The notes under the pieces are model-generated. The model was not told where the DNA came from, made no database searches, and was given only the letters and a program-made list of their open reading frames with translations. The position numbers were made by a program, and so were the translations under genes. This document shows, piece after piece, positions 59,137-64,000 of a stretch of DNA of 64,000 nucleotides. Positions within the stretch are counted from its first letter, which is position 1. Every line of letters starts with the position of its first letter. Origin of the DNA: Macrocybe gigantea (Eukaryota > Basidiomycota > Agaricomycetes > Agaricales > Callistosporiaceae). The stretch covers positions 1 to 64,000 of the forward strand of contig SJRY01000245.1 of the NCBI GenBank assembly GCA_011319805.1, in the 5' to 3' direction.

Positions 59137-59216
59137 GCATTAATGGGGTAGTGGTAACCTGGGTCGTTGCCATACCATAAGCTCGACCCGCCGGGGTTCG
59201 ATTCCCCCTTAATGCA
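59137..59216 (+). tRNA. tRNA-Gly (anticodon GCC) with a 10-nt intron
   Basis: Acceptor stem GCATTAA pairs with TTAATGC (59137 and 59109-region after intron, exactly 59209..59215), discriminator A at 59216. D-arm GGGT/ACCT with AGTGGTA loop, anticodon stem GGTCG (59162..59166) with CGACC (59184..59188), loop TTGCCA plus T giving anticodon GCC at 59169..59171. The intron is TACCATAAGC (59173..59182) in the canonical place after base 37. The T-arm GGGG TTCGATT CCCC has a single mismatch at its base. A run of five T follows, a Pol III terminator. Similar to eukaryotic tRNA-Gly(GCC). Confidence 0.88.
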
Positions 59217-59439
59217 GACATTTTTCCCCTGTCTTTGCCTTGACCAGAATTTGTTACAGCAATGCTGAATTATCAAGTGGTTATGGCTATAATGTGTACA
59301 TAAAGGCAAGACATCTCCACGAGTGGAGAAACGGAACAATGAGTGCCGACGGAATGCCGGAAGAAGTGCCCAAAATCAGACATCTCCAAACCTAGGAACA
59401 GCTGCGGTGAGAACTGGTAGCATACAATCAGGAAAAAGA
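59217..59439. terminator. Pol III terminator run and spacer
   Basis: TTTTT at 59220-59224 directly after the tRNA. The rest is spacer to the SERINC stop. Confidence 0.6.
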
Positions 59440-61302
59440 CTACCTGTCGGGCAGGAGGACTGGCGCAATCAAGCTCCAAATATACAACAGCATGCACACC
59501 CAGCTTGATACCACCCTCATCCACATAGCAACCTCCGAGCGGCCAATATATACGTCAGAATCTGGGTCGGCAGGTCCCGAGATAGGTCTCTTCGACACGA
59601 CGTTCCTGCGACTTAATTAGTGAAATCCCTTGCAGAGAAATAGGATCACTGTACCAGTCCGTCAAAAGCATGGCAACGTACATCGCTCCGATAGAGAAGA
59701 TGACGTGGAACCAAGAATACTGGATAAACGGCCTCAGCATTTTCCTGGATCACGGAAAATCTGCCTACATTGTAGCGTGTGCCAGTGCGTTCGTCATCCC
59801 TGGCTTCGCCGAGATCTTCGTCATCATCATCAAAGTCGTCTTCTTGCAAAGCAGATGCAGGGATGGCTCTAGGAAAACCGAATTGGGTTCAGTGCAAAAC
59901 AGCTTAGAAATTATGCGCATACCCTGCTTCAACTGCTGCCAATAGGGCCTGATACCTCGGGGAGTCAATTCTCCCGGGCTGTGTGTTCACAACACCCATC
60001 TCAGAATGTCCCATAATTTCATCCTCTCCACCAAGCTGTACGCGAATCTTCTTTCCTTTACCAACTAAGGCACGGCTTTGTGTGGCAGCCCTTGTGGTGG
60101 AGTACGCGATTGCCAAGAATGTGAAGACACCCCCAAGGATGACCGCTGCACTTCGCGTGCTTCCCGCCGCTCCACCGCCACGCAAAGGGTTGCAAGACTG
60201 TGACTCGTGGGTATGATTGCTGATGGCGGAAACGATAAGGTAGGTGCAATATGCGGCGACCATCCCCGACTGTGCAAGGCCAGAGCGCGGATTGTGTTCC
60301 TGCACGAGAGGGTGGATACACATGATGGTGATGATAACGCATAGCGCGAGATTGAATGATATGAAGAAGCGATTAAGGATGCACTCGGGACCAGCAAAGT
60401 AAGCATACAGGATGCCTGTGAGAGTGATGGTGAATATGTACATGGCCGCCGTGGAGCCAATAAGGATCCATTGCCAAAGTGAGGAGCTCGAATTTTCCCA
60501 ATTCTCGAGACAAGTTTCCGACCATGAATGAGCGAAATCGACCAGGAGCACAAGGCCGAGAAGGATGAATACTGTTGCACCAATTAGGGAGACATAATTC
60601 CCCCAGAACATGAAGAATCCGTTTGGAATGAAGAAGGAGACCGTGACTAATACGAGCCAAAGCAAAGCCTTGGGACCCCACCAACTTAATGGCGAGAGGG
60701 AGAAATGTGAGTCTACAGAGGAAGATACAAGAATTGCTTCGAATCCGTACCCATTTTGGACGGCCGCCCTCTTGTCTTTCGTATCTTTTACGCCGATGAG
60801 GAAAGAACTCAAAATAAGGTGGAAGAGAGATAAAGCAAAACAAATTCGATGGACCTTGGTATGGTGTCATTGAACTTGTCCTGAAAACAAAAGGATAGTG
60901 GGCTTACAGCAAGCACGCCGTAACACTTCTCGCCCTCGCACTCCATCTTGATGTAATCGAAGCTCCATTTTTGTATCCACTTAATCGCAACATCTGTTTT
61001 CATAATCCACGCGAGAATAGAATTCAAGGAGAATATGATCTGTAAAAAGCCGTAAACTTCTGGGTGCATTGAGAAAGAAATGGGTGACCCACAGCGAATC
61101 CAACACGAGTGGCTATAGAGGAGTTGCAATTGCATGACTTGAAAAACATCGACGCTGCATTTTTAATGAACACATGAGCATCTACAAGATAAACGAGTGC
61201 CTAACCAGCAGTGGAGGTAAAGCAGAACGCGAGGCCCGCCAGGCAAGACGTTGCGATGCTGGTGAGGCCCCCAGCTAGAGGGAAAGACAAAAGCATCCCC
61301 AT
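59440..61302 (-). CDS. tms1: SERINC/TMS1 family membrane protein
   Basis: Starts at 61302 (MGMLLSFPLAGGLTSIATSC), as expected for the family. Exons join without a break: AASMFFKSCNCNSSIATRVGFA (the Cys-rich CNCN motif), IIFSLNSILAWIM, IKMECEGEKCYGVLAV, LIGVKDTKDKRAAVQNG, WWGPKALLWLVL, then a long exon with GNYVSLIGATVFILLGLVLLVDF and several helices. The C-terminus has DDFDDDDEDLGEARDDE, YSWFHVIFSIGAMYVAMLLTDW and WVCMLLYIWSLIAPVLLP. Ten or eleven membrane helices. SERINC proteins sit in the vacuolar/endosomal and plasma membranes and have been linked to phospholipid scrambling; the older idea of serine incorporation is debated. Confidence 0.93.
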
Positions 61303-61836
61303 GGTGAGAACTATAGGTGAAGGTCAAATGAGCAGTCATCATGCTTGGAATGCAACTGTACACTCACCTACTCAAGGACCTTTTGCGGCGATGGAGGAGG
61401 TGGTAGGCAAGTTGCAAGATGCAGCTGTGCCTTGTATGAGGTAAGAGGTCTTGCCTAATTTGGGCAACCCCTGTATGATGCTTAGGCTCAGCTGGAAAAC
61501 AGTCCGTGGAACGATATCTGTCATCGTCGTGCGATATTGGCCACTACTTCGGATTTCTTCCTGTTTGCATTTCTGTGCAGTCAAGGCATTCTGACACTTT
61601 ATTTTTGACCAGCGATTCGCCCACTTATTGTCACCTGTCTCGTCTGGCAGAGGCTTCTCATCAACGACCGCGATGCGCAAGCATTCCCTTCCGCGAAAGC
61701 CATCTAAATATGATGCTGTAACCTCAGTTCGTCAAACATATACATAAATGCGTTTCCCGGGGGATTTGACAGTGCCCAACGACTATTTAAACACTACGGT
61801 AATTCGTTGACCATCATCAGCTCCGGAGCCATAGGT
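61303..61836. promoter_or_regulatory. Divergent promoter region of SERINC and GH79 genes
   Basis: About 530 bases between divergent starts. Open frames on both strands here lack motifs. No named site. Confidence 0.35.
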
Positions 61837-63860
61837 ATGGTGTCTCTACCTGTTTTACTCCTTGTGCAATCTTCTCTCGCCCTTGGAATTGGCGTCACTG
61901 TTCCTCTCTCTGCTCCATCTGGGTCCCCGCTGCTTTCTCGGTCCTTGGTGTCTTTCTCAATTGAACAAGATCGTTGGACGGACTGGGTCGGGTCCACGTC
62001 CAGGAATCAGTTCTTCTTCAACGTCCTGAACAATCTCAATATTCTGAGTGGTGTCCCTCCTCGTATTCGCATAGGAGCAAATAGTGAGGATCACACCAAT
62101 TACAATCCGGCGGTGCAGGTAAGCCACTTTCTCGAATGCTGAAAATTGCAGCCCACACTCTTGGTAACTCATACTTTTCGTTACAGTTTGCTCAGGATGT
62201 TTTCCCTGCTCCAACTACGACCGTCCCTTACCCCGAGGCATCCAACATCACAGTCGGAGATTCATACTACGCTACAGCACAATTCCTTCCTCCGAGTAAG
62301 TATGTCGTAGATTACGGTTGGGGCTTAGGGCTAAGAATAATGGCTAATGCAGACACCCACGTGGTCTGGGGCGTGAATTTCGGTCAAAACAACCTCACGG
62401 CTGCCTTCTTGGAGGCGAAGGCAATTGTGAAGGCATTTGATTCAGATACAGTCAAGAACGCAGGAATCGTGCTGGACGCTATCGAGATCGGCAATGAAGC
62501 AGACCTTTACCTGAATAACGGCTTCAGGCCAAGGAACTATAGTGTCCCAACTTATGTCACTGAGTAAGTTCGCATGGATCATTCACAGGTCCCGTGGAGA
62601 ACTTCTTAACCATTGTAGATGGTCGAACTTTGCGGCGAATGTTTCTGCCACTGCCGGAATTTCGGCTAGCTCTCAGACGAGATTCTGGGGTTGCGCATTC
62701 GCCGGCAGTTCCCATTCGGCCACAAGTGGATTCTCCCCTCAATTCACAATCAATCAAGACTTGTTGAACTCGCCCGCAGGAGCGGCTATATCAACGTAAG
62801 TTCAGCTCGGTGGATACGACCATGCATTTCACACGAGCCGTTACAGGATATCACAACACCACTACAGCGGCAGTTTTTGTTCTGGGAATGAAGGCCTGTT
62901 GCAGGACCTCATGACGAAATCAACAATTCGCTCAAATTTGTCGGCCTTCTCCGCCGATATTACTGCCGTTCGAGCAAGAGGCCTGGATTACGTCTTCGGC
63001 GAGACGAATAGCTATTCCTGCCATGTAAGTTTTCCTGCTCTAGATAATACATTAGCTCTTCGATCCGCGTGCAGGGCGCTCCTGGTGTCAGTAACACCGC
63101 AGGAGCTGCGTTATGGACGCTGGACTATGTTTTATTTGCGTACGTTCGTTCGTCTTCGTTCGTCTCTTTGATACTCTTTGTGACACCCTGCATCCTATGA
63201 CCAGGTCTCAAATCGGGATCTCCAGGGTATACTTCCACGAGGGCATAGGCTTCAAATACAACCTAGTACGCAGAAAGCTGCCATTGCCGACTCTTACCTT
63301 CTACTAATGCAATTCAGATTCAACCTGCCACTTTGACTCGATCCACGCTTGATGGCTCGAACCTTCCTAGTCCCCTTCCTCCTCACGTGCAACCACAATA
63401 TTACGCTGCAGTCGTGGCCGCCGAGGCCATCGGTCCCAAAGGTGGTACTCACGCGGCTGAACTCTCCATTAATAATACTCGAATCTCAGGATATGCATTC
63501 TACGATGGTACTACGTTTGCTAGGGCGGTGTTCATCAATTCGGAGGCTTTCTTGACGACCACGACGGGCGCAAGAACCACTGTGCACCTCGATTTTACAT
63601 TTAGTGGCGCACCAGCGCCAGACACAATGACCGTCAAACGTTTAACTATAAAGTACGTGGACTAGTATTCTGTGCTCATGACCTGAATGCAATCCCCTCC
63701 TCCCAGCCACGCAGACGATACCTCAGGACTCACGTGGGGTGGCCAAACCTACGAAACAGCTGACGGGACCATCAGTGGGAACTTGCGAGTGGCGACTGCT
63801 AATGTGTCTAACGGCCTGGACATCCAAGCCACCGAGGTTGTGATGGTCACATTCCATTGA
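61837..63860 (+). CDS. Secreted glycoside hydrolase family 79 (beta-glucuronidase-like)
   Basis: Starts MVSLPVLLLVQSSLALGIGV, a signal peptide. The mature chain has SFSIEQDRWTDWVG, NLNILSGVPPRIRIGANSEDH, VVWGVNFGQNN, LDAIEIGNEADLY (the Asn-Glu acid/base pair near 62490), SQTRFWGCAFAG, ISQHHYSGS, LDYVFGETNSYSCH (nucleophile Glu near 63000), GAALWTLDYVLFA, YFHEGIGFKYN and a beta-domain ending VVMVTFH at 63860. About nine introns, all in frame. GH79 enzymes remove glucuronic acid (often 4-O-methyl) from arabinogalactan or other polysaccharides. This fits an extracellular role on plant or fungal polymers. Confidence 0.92.
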
Positions 63861-64000
63861 TTTATTAACGGGATATTTCACACTTTTGCACCAGTACGGA
63901 ATATGTGGACATTCCTTTTCCCATGTTGGCGTTCCGCCTTGAATGTTTATCAATTCCAACAGAACATATTCCATAAATTCTATGATAAAGACATGTCATC

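Noticed and set aside
1..64000. CRISPR arrays, bacterial operons or plasmid/phage features
   Set aside because: Genes are intron-rich and eukaryotic; no regularly spaced repeats were seen.

Overview
The window looks like nuclear DNA of a filamentous basidiomycete, most likely an agaricomycete. Nearly every gene is cut by many short introns (about 45-70 nt, GT...AG, occasionally GC...AG). Several families seen here (seven-helix DUF6533-type proteins, wax-synthase-like acyltransferases, a YANK kinase, a metazoan-type alpha-kinase fold, PL3 and GH79 enzymes) are typical of mushroom-forming fungi. All calls come from reading the bases; no search was run.

Layout. 0-20 kb: a truncated NAD-epimerase, a wax-synthase-like membrane acyltransferase, three tandem paralogous methyltransferases, a TRP-type Ca2+ channel, a YANK kinase, a macrodomain protein, a sugar transporter, small hypothetical genes and a cytochrome P450. 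21-24 kb: eIF1A and a LYR-motif mitochondrial protein. 24-34 kb: an accessory-looking stretch with an alpha-kinase behind a Cys-rich module, a Tet/JBP-like dioxygenase candidate, a broken BTB gene carrying a 44-bp tandem duplication, and an intact integrase-type (rve) transposase-like gene. 34-54 kb: mostly conserved housekeeping genes (PHO84-type transporter, NOP15, Cut9/Cdc16, Maf1, SCP2, MGM1, a DapA-type aldolase), interspersed with a seven-helix DUF6533 gene, a secreted pectate lyase and small unknowns. 54-64 kb: a second DUF6533 gene, a RAD51 paralogue, a tiny probable mitochondrial protein, an intron-bearing tRNA-Gly(GCC), SERINC and a secreted GH79 glycoside hydrolase.

How the genes relate. 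The left end could be an accessory-metabolism neighbourhood (epimerase, acyltransferase, three methyltransferases, P450, transporter), but no PKS, NRPS or terpene synthase is visible. PL3 and GH79 point to growth on plant material. The 24-34 kb stretch has the feel of a mobile or fast-evolving island.

Caveat. Many clearly conserved genes, including essential ones (MGM1, Cut9), carry single-base frame breaks, often at runs of identical bases. This is best explained by indel errors in a long-read assembly; other genes (P450, sugar transporter, SERINC, GH79, eIF1A, NOP15, Maf1, PL3) read through cleanly. Exon boundaries given here are manual splice calls.
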